Shown piece by piece: positions 23,648-30,314 of a stretch of DNA of 38,757 nt. The DNA is from UBA5399 sp964464145 (lineage in GTDB: Bacteria > Bacillota > Clostridia > Christensenellales > Christensenellaceae): NCBI GenBank assembly GCA_964464145.1, contig CAYXFB010000019.1, positions 1 to 38,757 of the forward strand, written 5' to 3'. The notes below the pieces were generated by a model. The model did no database searches. It was not told the DNA's origin and worked only from the letters and a program-made list of their open reading frames with translations. Position 1 is the first letter of the stretch; each line of letters begins with the position of its first letter. Both the position numbers and the translations under genes were made by a program.

Positions 23648-24601
23648 TTATTTGAGAATATATTTGCAATCCTTGCCGCTCAATACCTCTATGCAGTTTG
23701 CCACGGCCATTTCGCCCATTCCCTTAACTGCCTCGGCTGTGTGCGCACCCGTGTGCGGCGTGAATACCACGCGAGGGAGCCCCTTTAGCGGAGAATCCAG
23801 CAGCGGTTCCTGCTCGAAAGCGTCCAGCCCCAGGCCGCCCAGCTTGCCATCCACTATGGCCTGCGCCGCCGCCGCTTCGTCTATGAGCCCGCCACGCGCC
23901 GTGTTTATGATCACCGCGCCCTGCTTCATACGCGCTATGCTGTCCGCGCCTATCATGTGGTGCGTAGCGTCCGAAAGCGGTACGTGCAGCGACACAAAAT
24001 CGCTCAGCTCTAAAAGCTCGTTGAGCTCCATGCGCTGTATGCCGTGCGTGGCCGCAAAAGCGTCGTCAAAATAGGGGTCGTAGGCGCACACGCTCATGCC
24101 GAAGGCTATGGCGCGCGTGGCAAGATTTTTGCCTATGGAGCCCATGCCCACTATGCCCAGCGTTTTTCCGCGCAGCTCTATGCCCTCGCTGCGTACCCAT
24201 TCACCGCGCTCCACGCTTTGGTGCAGCATGGGAATGTTGCGCGCCGCGTTCAGCATATGCGCAAATGCCAGCTCTGCCACGGCAACAGAATTTGTGCCCG
24301 GCGTATTTGTAACTATTATGCCCTTCTCTTTGCAGGCGGGAATGTCCACACGGTCAACACCCGCGCCGTAGCGGGATATCACCTTGAGCGAGGCCGGTGC
24401 GTTTTCTATGACTTCCTTTGTTATATAGTCCACACCAGCAATGTAGCCGTCTACACCCTTGAGCATTTCAATGAGCTGCTCCGGCTGCAGTGGCTTGCCC
24501 GTTTCGTTATACACCACCTCATCCGCAAAAGCCTCTATGGTCTGCTTTGCCAGCGCATTTACCGGCTTTAAAAAAGAGGTGGGCGTTATCAATATTTTCA
24601 T
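23648..24601 (-). CDS. D-isomer-specific 2-hydroxyacid dehydrogenase (SerA-like)
   Basis: A 317-residue NAD-dependent dehydrogenase of the D-2-hydroxyacid family. The nucleotide motif is GMGSIG (152-157), and the catalytic triad is present: Arg236 (NTARGG), Glu265 (FEQEP) and His283 (TPHTGAHT). It lacks the C-terminal ACT domain of long SerA proteins, so it is not obviously a regulated phosphoglycerate dehydrogenase. In this locus it may reduce a 2-keto acid or oxidise a sugar acid, upstream of the KDPG-type aldolase. It lies downstream of a terminator and a foldback repeat, so it may have its own promoter or depend on read-through. Confidence 0.87.
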   Translation of the reverse strand: MKILITPTSFLKPVNALAKQTIEAFADEVVYNETGKPLQPEQLIEMLKGVDGYIAGVDYITKEVIENAPASLKVISRYGAGVDRVDIPACKEKGIIVTNTPGTNSVAVAELAFAHMLNAARNIPMLHQSVERGEWVRSEGIELRGKTLGIVGMGSIGKNLATRAIAFGMSVCAYDPYFDDAFAATHGIQRMELNELLELSDFVSLHVPLSDATHHMIGADSIARMKQGAVIINTARGGLIDEAAAAQAIVDGKLGGLGLDAFEQEPLLDSPLKGLPRVVFTPHTGAHTAEAVKGMGEMAVANCIEVLSGKDCKYILK

Positions 24602-24629
24602 TTATATCACTCCATAAAGCCTATAGCCA

Positions 24630-24668
24630 AAGAAAAATCTCCGCGCGGCTAACGTGTAGCTGCGCGGA
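24630..24668 (-). terminator. Rho-independent terminator after the cupin isomerase gene
   Basis: TCCGCGCGGCTA (24640-24651), loop ACGTG, TAGCTGCGCGGA (24657-24668), one G-U pair. On the minus strand it is followed by GATTTTTCTTT. It divides the four upstream genes of the locus from the dehydrogenase and aldolase genes. Confidence 0.8.
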
Positions 24669-24678
24669 CACCTTAACC

Positions 24679-24803
24679 ATAGACCGGATGGAAATTTCGT
24701 CAGGCAAGGAAGCAGAAAGAGCACGGGAGCGAGCAATATATACAATATGCGAGCGTCCGGGCACTTTCGCTGACGCAGCCTGGCGGAATTTCGGCCGGTC
24801 TAT
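24679..24803. repeat. 125-bp foldback element with 24-bp terminal inverted repeats
   Basis: The ends are ATAGACCGG...TTTCGTCAGG at 24679-24704 and CCTGGCGGAATTTCGGCCGG plus TCTAT at 24779-24803, inverted copies with a few mismatches. The similarity continues inward (GCAGAAAG...CGGGAGCGAGC against GCGAAAG...CGGACGCTCGC), so the whole unit is a foldback of about 60-bp arms. It starts one base after the stop of the isomerase gene. Non-coding. Its end sequence differs from the 21312-21468 element, so it is a second repeat family. Confidence 0.7.
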
Positions 24804-24804
24804 C

Positions 24805-25407
24805 TTATTTCCATTTGGGGTTAGCAACGCAAACCGGCTTTCCGTCCTTTTCAACTATGAGCTGACGGTAGCCCTTCGTCTCTATCGTGCCGTAATCGTG
24901 GCCGGCGTCTCCTCGGAAGGCGAAGAATGTGCGCAGCGGGCCGTTGCCCGTGTTTACAGTACGGTGAGCGTAACGCTTGGGCACGTACACCATTTCGCCC
25001 GGCTTGAGAGGCTGAGCGGACCAGTCGCCCTCGGGATTCTCTATGAGCATGAAACCCTCACCCTCCAGCGTGTAATATACCTCCGCCGTATCAAGCACGG
25101 TGTGGAAGTGACCCTTGGTCATGAAATATTCGTCGCCCACCTTGCCGGGGTATGTTATGCTTATGCCGAAGGCGATGTCGCCCGGATGCTCGGGAGCGCC
25201 CATTTCGTGGAACTCGTATATTACCGGATCGTCCGTTTTAAGCATTTCCTCGGCTGCCGCCGTATCGGCAAACATGTCCTTCATGTTGCTCAGATAGCGC
25301 TTTGTTGTGGGCATTTTTTTGGACTCGCCCGTCTTGAGATCAAAATCTATAACGTAGCCTTTTACCCAATCGAAATTCGGATTTCCGTTTACATTTCCTG
25401 TGCTCAT
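24805..25407 (-). CDS. Cupin-type (archaeal-type) glucose-6-phosphate isomerase
   Basis: A 200-residue cupin of the metal-dependent phosphoglucose isomerase family known mainly from Euryarchaeota and some bacteria. The ligands His100, His102, Glu109 and His148 (GHFHTVLDTAEVY ... YVPKRYAHRT) have the same spacing as His88, His90, Glu97 and His136 of the Pyrococcus furiosus enzyme. It should interconvert glucose 6-phosphate and fructose 6-phosphate or a related aldose/ketose pair. Its place after a phosphotriesterase-like and a shikimate-dehydrogenase-like gene suggests it acts on a pathway sugar rather than in core glycolysis; cupin sugar isomerases acting on other sugars are known. A terminator and a foldback element follow. 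Confidence 0.85.
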   Translation of the reverse strand: MSTGNVNGNPNFDWVKGYVIDFDLKTGESKKMPTTKRYLSNMKDMFADTAAAEEMLKTDDPVIYEFHEMGAPEHPGDIAFGISITYPGKVGDEYFMTKGHFHTVLDTAEVYYTLEGEGFMLIENPEGDWSAQPLKPGEMVYVPKRYAHRTVNTGNGPLRTFFAFRGDAGHDYGTIETKGYRQLIVEKDGKPVCVANPKWK

Positions 25408-25468
25408 TTTTATATATTTCCTTTCAAATTTAAGTTTTGTTTATGATTTACCGCGTATTGCGGCTTTT

Positions 25469-26425
25469 TTATCTCTGGTTGAACTTTGCCGCTATCTGAT
25501 CCAGATCCTTCAGAACTTCGCCCTCTATCGGCACGTTGAACACCTCGGATATAACTTGCGTCCAGCCGTATATGAAATACATCCAGCCGTCCTCTATTAT
25601 GAGGTTTTTGCCGGCCGCCTTCTGCTCCTCCGCCTGATGCATGAATCTCAGGTCTCCACGGTAGTTTATCTCCCATACGAGAGCGTCGTCCGGGAAGACG
25701 GCGTCGTCCGTCAGCGGGCTGCCCGGGCGATCCTTACCAAGGCCTGTGGCGTTTATTATCAGAGAGCCCTTGGGCATCTTCTTCAGCACTTCGTCGTTCT
25801 GGCCGGGTTCGGGTGTGAGGAAGTAGGCAAACTCTATGCCAAACGGATCCAGCTTTGCGTTGATCTCCTCTATCTCCTTGAGCCTGGGCGCCGAACGGTT
25901 GGCTATATATATCTTGGAGGGATAGTTGCCCTTGAACTGCTCACGCATGAAGTAAGAGCACATAGAAATGGCGCTGCCGCCCGCACCCAGTATGAGCACG
26001 CCCGCCTCCGGGTTGTCCTTCCAGTAGTTTTTGGGAACGAATTCCTCAAGAGCGAGACCGCTTGAGATGGGGTCCTTCGCGTGTGCGCGCAGCTCACTTC
26101 CGCGCTTAGATATAGATGACATCTCGTGGAACATTTCTGCGTACGGATCGAGGTATTCAAAATACTGCTTCGCCGCGTTGAATATGTCCAGCTTGTGCGT
26201 TGTTACAAGCGCGCCCATGGAAAGCGGATCGTTCTTTATGAACTCCACCACGTCCGTATATTCCTTCGGGTCGGCGTGTATGGCTATATCTATGCCCTTC
26301 ATAACGGCATCCTTAAGCCCCAGCGCCTTCGCCCACTCCGGGAATACCTTCATTATGGAGGAGCTTCCTGTTGTTACGCCTATGAAATACATCGTAGGCT
26401 GTGTTGCGGGTTCGTACTTTGCCAT
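25469..26425 (-). CDS. Divergent shikimate/quinate dehydrogenase-family protein
   Basis: A 318-residue protein with the AroE two-domain plan. GVTTGSSSIMKVFPEW (16-31) stands where the usual H-S-x-S-P-x-x-H substrate motif lies, and VTTHK keeps the catalytic Lys. The nucleotide motif is LILGAGGSAISM with ANRSAPRL after it, and INATGLG corresponds to the usual N-A-T-P-L-G-M. The substrate pocket clearly differs from true shikimate dehydrogenases, and the protein is longer (usual about 275). It is therefore likely an oxidoreductase for another hydroxylated ring or sugar-acid compound. It is co-transcribed with the phosphotriesterase-like gene (47-bp gap) and the cupin isomerase (61-bp gap), not with aromatic-biosynthesis genes. 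Confidence 0.8.
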   Translation of the reverse strand: MAKYEPATQPTMYFIGVTTGSSSIMKVFPEWAKALGLKDAVMKGIDIAIHADPKEYTDVVEFIKNDPLSMGALVTTHKLDIFNAAKQYFEYLDPYAEMFHEMSSISKRGSELRAHAKDPISSGLALEEFVPKNYWKDNPEAGVLILGAGGSAISMCSYFMREQFKGNYPSKIYIANRSAPRLKEIEEINAKLDPFGIEFAYFLTPEPGQNDEVLKKMPKGSLIINATGLGKDRPGSPLTDDAVFPDDALVWEINYRGDLRFMHQAEEQKAAGKNLIIEDGWMYFIYGWTQVISEVFNVPIEGEVLKDLDQIAAKFNQR

Positions 26426-26472
26426 TTTCGTTCTCCTTTTATTTTATATATGATTTTTTAGATTAAACTTTG

Positions 26473-27423
26473 TTATATCGCCAGCGCCGCCGCCGGATTT
26501 TGGAACATGAGCCGCGCCTGCTGCTCAGCCGTTACTCCCGCCTCCGCGAGGTAGGGCAGAAAGCTGTCAATTATATAGCGCAGACCCACATCGCCGCCGT
26601 AGCTCAACAGCCGCGCGCGCGTAACGTCCAGCCCCAGCAGCAGCCGATCTTCATAGCCCGCCGCCAGCATTTCCAATATTATTTCACGCTCGCGCTCGTC
26701 ACTGTGATACTTTTCGCGTGCGATCGTGTCATATTCAAGATAGCAGCCGCGCGCAAGTATTTCCCTGTGCACACCGATATCCGCCGTTGCCCTGTCCATA
26801 TGTGCAAGCCAGAGCTTTTGCGGCTGTACGCCTCGTTTCGCGTAAAAATCCGCTATCTCCACCGCGTCCGCGCCCTGCTCCACATGGCACATCACCGCAG
26901 CGCCCGTGGTCTTCTGCACCTGAGCCGCCGCGCCGTGCAGCTTTTCGTATGTTTTATCCGCATAAAGCCCGCCGCTGTCCACCGCCACCTTTATAAGCCC
27001 GGCTTTGATGTCCGTTTTTGCGAAATCCTTTTCGCGGCTGTCCAGCATACCCTCCTCTATTTCGGAGATGTAAAGCCGCGCTATTTCATCCTCGCTTTGC
27101 GAAAACATATAGCTGTCATCGTAGTAAAAAACCGTTTTGTGAAAACCGGTGGAGGCGACTATATTCACGCCCGAACGGAAGGATGCCTCGGCCAGCATGC
27201 CCGCCATACGCCCGGACATAACGGGCTGCGCATCCACCACCGCGCCGCCGCCCGCCGCTTTGTATTCTATGAGCTCCATGATGCTCTTCACCGGCTCATC
27301 TATAAGCAGCACGCCGCTCACCTCGGCGCTCTTGTCTTTCTCTATCAAAATGTGCTCGTGGCAGTGGGTGAAACCCAGCTCATCCGGCGATATATCGCCC
27401 AGCACAGTACGGATCATGCTCAT
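26473..27423 (-). CDS. Phosphotriesterase-family metal hydrolase (probable lactonase)
   Basis: A 316-residue TIM-barrel hydrolase of the PTE family. The binuclear metal ligands are present: His22 and His24 (HCHEH), Lys145 (GLIKVA, the position carbamylated in PTE), His180 (MCHVEQG), His208 (LAHMDR) and Asp266 (GLDVTR). The length is typical. Family members hydrolyse lactones, sugar-phosphate lactones or organophosphates. The gene overlaps the Gfo/Idh dehydrogenase gene by ATGA, so dehydrogenase and hydrolase are made together. This favours hydrolysis of a lactone formed by the dehydrogenase. Confidence 0.88.
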   Translation of the reverse strand: MSMIRTVLGDISPDELGFTHCHEHILIEKDKSAEVSGVLLIDEPVKSIMELIEYKAAGGGAVVDAQPVMSGRMAGMLAEASFRSGVNIVASTGFHKTVFYYDDSYMFSQSEDEIARLYISEIEEGMLDSREKDFAKTDIKAGLIKVAVDSGGLYADKTYEKLHGAAAQVQKTTGAAVMCHVEQGADAVEIADFYAKRGVQPQKLWLAHMDRATADIGVHREILARGCYLEYDTIAREKYHSDEREREIILEMLAAGYEDRLLLGLDVTRARLLSYGGDVGLRYIIDSFLPYLAEAGVTAEQQARLMFQNPAAALAI

Positions 27424-28433
27424 TTTTTACCGTCCAATAATTTTACTATCATTTCGTTGCCGCGCTCCACCGCCTTAACGGCCATGAGCCCGTCTTTGCC
27501 CGTAACTGCGGGCGTTTTATCGTTCGCTATGCAATCCACAAAGTGGGTGTCCTCCGTCAGATACGCGTCTTCGAAAAGGTTCATCCAGCTTCTTATGAAC
27601 GGCCTGTTTATGCCGCCCTCCGCGGTCACCGTTTCCACGTTGTTGCCCGTCTGGCGCGAAACGCGAACCACGCCGCTGGTGCCTACCACCTCAAGCTGCG
27701 CGTCATAGCCGTATTTCACGTAGGCCGCGCCGTCTATCAGGTACTGCACGCCGTTTTCAAATTCGCCGCTCATCACAACGCTGTCATAATAGTGGGGATA
27801 TTGCGCCGATACTTCCTTGCTTCTGTAGTTGCCCGCCACCACGTTTATGCTGGCTATATCGCTGCCCGCCATCCAGCGCACGGTGTCTATATCGTGGCTG
27901 TTCAGCTCTGCAAGTATGCCGTTTGATTTTTTTATATCATACATCCATTCGCGCGGCTGGCTAGGCCCGCGTGTGCAGGAACGAACGAGTACCACCTCGC
28001 CAATGGCGCCCGCGTCTATCTGGCGCTTGGCTTCCCTAAAACTCTCGTCATGCCTGCGCATAAAGCCTATTTGCAGCTTCACGCCCGCTTTTTCGCACTC
28101 CGCTATCATATCCTCGCACTCGGCTACGTCCATTGCCATTGGCTTTTCGCAGAATATGTGCTTTCCGGCCTTGGCGCAGTCCACCACTATCTGCCTGTGC
28201 AGGTTTGTGGGCGAAACCACCACCACCGCGTCCACCGCGTCGTCCTTCAATATATCCTTATAGTCTGTAAAATATTTCTCTATCTCCAGCTTTTGGGCGG
28301 CTTCCTTCGCCACGGCTTCCACCGCGTCCACCACGGCCTCCATGTGCGCTCCGTCCACCTTGTTTTTAAAATTCATAGCGTGTATCATACCAGCTCTGCC
28401 CGCCCCAATAAGGCATATCCCCAAATTTTTCAT
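27420..28433 (-). CDS. Gfo/Idh/MocA-family dehydrogenase (inositol 2-dehydrogenase-like)
   Basis: A 337-residue NAD(P)-dependent dehydrogenase, the usual length for IolG-like enzymes. The Rossmann motif is GAGRAG (10-15), the catalytic EKP is Glu96-Lys97-Pro98 (FCEKPMA), and ELNSHDIDTVRWMAG carries the His/Asp pair. It should oxidise a sugar or cyclitol hydroxyl. It is the first gene of the operon that continues with the PTE-like hydrolase, the AroE-like protein and the cupin isomerase. The promoter lies in 28477-28508 next to a possible DeoR operator. Confidence 0.88.
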   Translation of the reverse strand: MKNLGICLIGAGRAGMIHAMNFKNKVDGAHMEAVVDAVEAVAKEAAQKLEIEKYFTDYKDILKDDAVDAVVVVSPTNLHRQIVVDCAKAGKHIFCEKPMAMDVAECEDMIAECEKAGVKLQIGFMRRHDESFREAKRQIDAGAIGEVVLVRSCTRGPSQPREWMYDIKKSNGILAELNSHDIDTVRWMAGSDIASINVVAGNYRSKEVSAQYPHYYDSVVMSGEFENGVQYLIDGAAYVKYGYDAQLEVVGTSGVVRVSRQTGNNVETVTAEGGINRPFIRSWMNLFEDAYLTEDTHFVDCIANDKTPAVTGKDGLMAVKAVERGNEMIVKLLDGKK

Positions 28434-28476
28434 TTATATACTCTCCTGCCACCCGGCAAATATTTTTTCTTATGTC

Positions 28477-28532
28477 ATTATAATAGTACAAAGCTTTATC
28501 GTTTGCAAGTGTTTATTGTCATTTAACAATAA
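28477..28532 (-). promoter_or_regulatory. Promoter and candidate DeoR operator of the second sugar operon
   Basis: TATAAT (28482-28477) is the -10 box; the best -35 (TTGCAA, 28508-28503) is at 20 bp, so the promoter is weak or activated. Next to it TTATTGT (28513-28519) and ACAATAA (28526-28532) form an inverted repeat with 6-bp spacing. The same TTATTGT occurs twice in tandem before the adjacent DeoR-family gene. Confidence 0.55.
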
Positions 28533-28546
28533 CTTTCTTGTTTTTT

Positions 28547-29350
28547 CTATTGTTTGTTGTTGACGGAGCACAATTCCACTATCACTCCCTGTCCTTTTAT
28601 CTTTTCAAGGTAGTCTCTGTCCGCCTCGTCGTCCGTTATCAGCACGCTTACCTGTTTTATGTCCGCATAGCGCGCGAATGACACCTTATCTATCTTTGTG
28701 CTGTCCGCCAACAGTATGACCTCCTCGCCCAGCTCCACCAGCTTTTCCTTCACCTGCGCCGTTTCAATGTTGGGCGTGGTTATGCCTCGCTTTATGCTTA
28801 CGCCGTTCGCTCCTATGAAGGTTCTGTCCACATTTAGATCGCATATAGTGTCTATGGCCTTTTGTCCGCTGGTGCAGTGGAAATTTCGGCGCACCGCCCC
28901 GCCCGCCATAATTATGCCCGCGTTGGAGTTGCGCTCAAGGTAGGCCGCTATCTGCAAATCGTTCGTTACCACAGTAAGGTTTTGGTAATCCACGAGCAGC
29001 TTGGCAAACTCGAAGGTGGTGGTTCCCGTGTCCAGCGCTATTGTGTCGCCCTCGTTCACGTAGGCGGCGGCAATGTGCGCGATCTCGTTCTTTTGATTTA
29101 TGCGCTCCACCTCCTTTTGGTAGGCGTTTGGCTCAAAATTTGCTCGGCGGTTGGATATGGCGCCACCGTGCGTGCGCTTCAATAGACCTGCGTCCTCAAG
29201 GTCTCTAAGGTCGTTGCGTATGGTGGCGGGCGATACCGAAAATTTTTCACAAAGCTCCGTCACCGTTGTTTTCACATTTGTATTCACCAAATCCACTATC
29301 ATATGCTTGCGCTCTTCGGCAAATATGTTTTCCTCAGGTCTTATGTTCAT
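28547..29350 (-). CDS. DeoR-family transcriptional regulator of the second sugar locus
   Basis: A 267-residue DeoR-type regulator. The helix-turn-helix lies in residues 13-67 (RKHMIVDLVN, VTELCEKFSVSPATIRNDLRDLE, LKRTHGGAI), and the sensor domain has IALDTGTTTFEFAKLL, MAGGAVRRN, FIGANGVS and LADSTKIDKVSFA. It likely represses the dehydrogenase operon immediately downstream and, from position, perhaps the divergent DeoC-like gene. Tandem TTATTGT boxes overlap its own probable start point, which suggests autoregulation. AGGAGG-like GGAGGAC precedes the ATG at 29350. Confidence 0.9.
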   Translation of the reverse strand: MNIRPEENIFAEERKHMIVDLVNTNVKTTVTELCEKFSVSPATIRNDLRDLEDAGLLKRTHGGAISNRRANFEPNAYQKEVERINQKNEIAHIAAAYVNEGDTIALDTGTTTFEFAKLLVDYQNLTVVTNDLQIAAYLERNSNAGIIMAGGAVRRNFHCTSGQKAIDTICDLNVDRTFIGANGVSIKRGITTPNIETAQVKEKLVELGEEVILLADSTKIDKVSFARYADIKQVSVLITDDEADRDYLEKIKGQGVIVELCSVNNKQ

Positions 29351-29412
29351 AATAGTCCTCCATTTTTTTGAACGCGGATATCGTTCTGTATAGGCAAAAA
29401 AGGTTTCGTTTG

Positions 29413-29463
29413 TTATTGTTTATTGTTATTTATTATTTTATTGCATAGTTCAAAATAATGCAA
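29413..29463 (-). promoter_or_regulatory. Promoter of the DeoR gene with tandem TTATTGT boxes
   Basis: On the minus strand TTGCAT (29463-29458), 17 bp, TAAAAT (29440-29435). TTATTGT at 29413-29419 and again at 29420-29426 lies over the expected start point near 29428. This fits repression by the regulator it controls. Confidence 0.5.
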
Positions 29464-29489
29464 GTCAAAATTTTACTGATTTTATCGTA

Positions 29490-29518
29490 TTGACATGGAT
29501 ATGCTCTTGTCTTATCAT
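29490..29518 (+). promoter_or_regulatory. Sigma-A promoter of the divergent DeoC-like gene
   Basis: TTGACA (29490-29495), 17 bp, TATCAT (29513-29518). Start near 29525, about 47 nt before the ATG at 29572. The divergent gap is 221 bp. Confidence 0.7.
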
Positions 29519-29571
29519 ATCAATTGGTCAGTGTTTGGCCACACGCAAATATTGTTTTTAAGGAGCTATTT

Positions 29572-30252
29572 ATGGATATCGGTATTGATTCTCTGGCCGG
29601 TCTATTGGAATTGAGCAATCTTTCGTCCACCGCCAGACTTTTAGATATAGAATCGCTTTGCAACGCTGCGGTTGCGCACGGTTGCGGCGGAACTATGGTG
29701 AACCCCTGCTTTTTGAGCTGCACGATAAAAAACACTGTGGGCGCGGAGTCCTTTGTGCGCGCGGCGGGCATAAGCTATCCCTCGGGCTGCGACCTCACCT
29801 CGGTAAAGGTGTACGGCGCAAAACAGCTTGAGATAATGGGCGCGCAGGAGGTAAGCGTGGTAATGAACCACAGCGCCTTCCTCTCCGGCAATCTGAAATA
29901 TGTGCGGCAGGAAATAGATGCGCTTAGCGAGTGCGTAAAGCTGCCCTTGAACGTGGTGGTGGAAAGCGCAAGGCTTTCCGAGGCAGAGCTGGCCTCGGCC
30001 GCCGCGGTGGTGGCTAAGACGCGCGCCGCCTCCATGCAGGACGGCACCGGGCTCATAGCGTTTGCGCCCAATGCCGAGACAATAGAAATAATGCGGGGCG
30101 CACTGCCCGAGGAGATGGGCATAAAGTGCGCCGCCGCATTTGAAAATACCGATGATATGCTTGCATTCGCCGCGCTTGGCGTACAGCGCTTCCGCGTGGA
30201 TATGGCGCGCGCGGAGAACATTTTTTCGCAAATAGACGCCGCGATGGGCTAG
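29572..30252 (+). CDS. DeoC-like protein lacking the aldolase catalytic lysine
   Basis: A 226-residue protein that aligns over its whole length with the true DeoC at 12458-13126. SYPSGCDLTSVKVYGAKQLE matches the GFPGGAHKTEVKLLEAKQLV segment, and VVMNHSAF matches IVMNVGKF. However, the Schiff-base lysine of FLKTGTG is Gln156 (SMQDGTG), the proton-relay aspartate is Ser95 (EVSVVM), and the phosphate-binding GGIRT has become AAFEN; only Lys185 remains. It cannot use the DeoC mechanism. It may be a sensor, a different lyase, or a sugar-binding protein. AAGGAG (29560-29565) fixes the ATG at 29572. It is transcribed away from the DeoR gene. Confidence 0.75.
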   Translation: MDIGIDSLAGLLELSNLSSTARLLDIESLCNAAVAHGCGGTMVNPCFLSCTIKNTVGAESFVRAAGISYPSGCDLTSVKVYGAKQLEIMGAQEVSVVMNHSAFLSGNLKYVRQEIDALSECVKLPLNVVVESARLSEAELASAAAVVAKTRAASMQDGTGLIAFAPNAETIEIMRGALPEEMGIKCAAAFENTDDMLAFAALGVQRFRVDMARAENIFSQIDAAMG

Positions 30253-30300
30253 GGCAATACCGCGCGATCACGGTTTGCCACCTTTGCGCAGTATCGCCCT
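30251..30300. repeat. 50-bp palindromic repeat related to the 21312-21468 foldback element
   Basis: AGGGCAATACCGCGC (30251-30265) and GCGCAGTATCGCCCT (30286-30300) are inverted copies with two mismatches. The end GCAATACCGC and the inner GCGATCACGGTTTGCC match one end of the minus-strand form of the larger element (about three quarters identical over 39 bases), so it looks like an internally deleted relative. It fills the gap between two convergent genes and begins at the stop codon of the DeoC-like gene. Confidence 0.55.
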
Positions 30301-30314
30301 AACTATACCTCTTC

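Noticed and set aside
26470..27708. Long plus-strand open frame opposite the PTE-like gene
   Set aside because: Same reasoning: antisense to a gene with intact metal ligands, no ribosome site or motif.
22948..28433. Sulfoquinovose pathway because of the cupin isomerase
   Set aside because: The cupin has the exact ligand spacing of phosphoglucose isomerase, and no sulfoquinovosidase, transaldolase or sulfolactaldehyde gene is present.
30251..30300. Ordinary terminator for the convergent genes
   Set aside because: The stem is strong but no U-tract follows in either direction; its similarity to the larger element is the better explanation, although it may still affect 3' ends.
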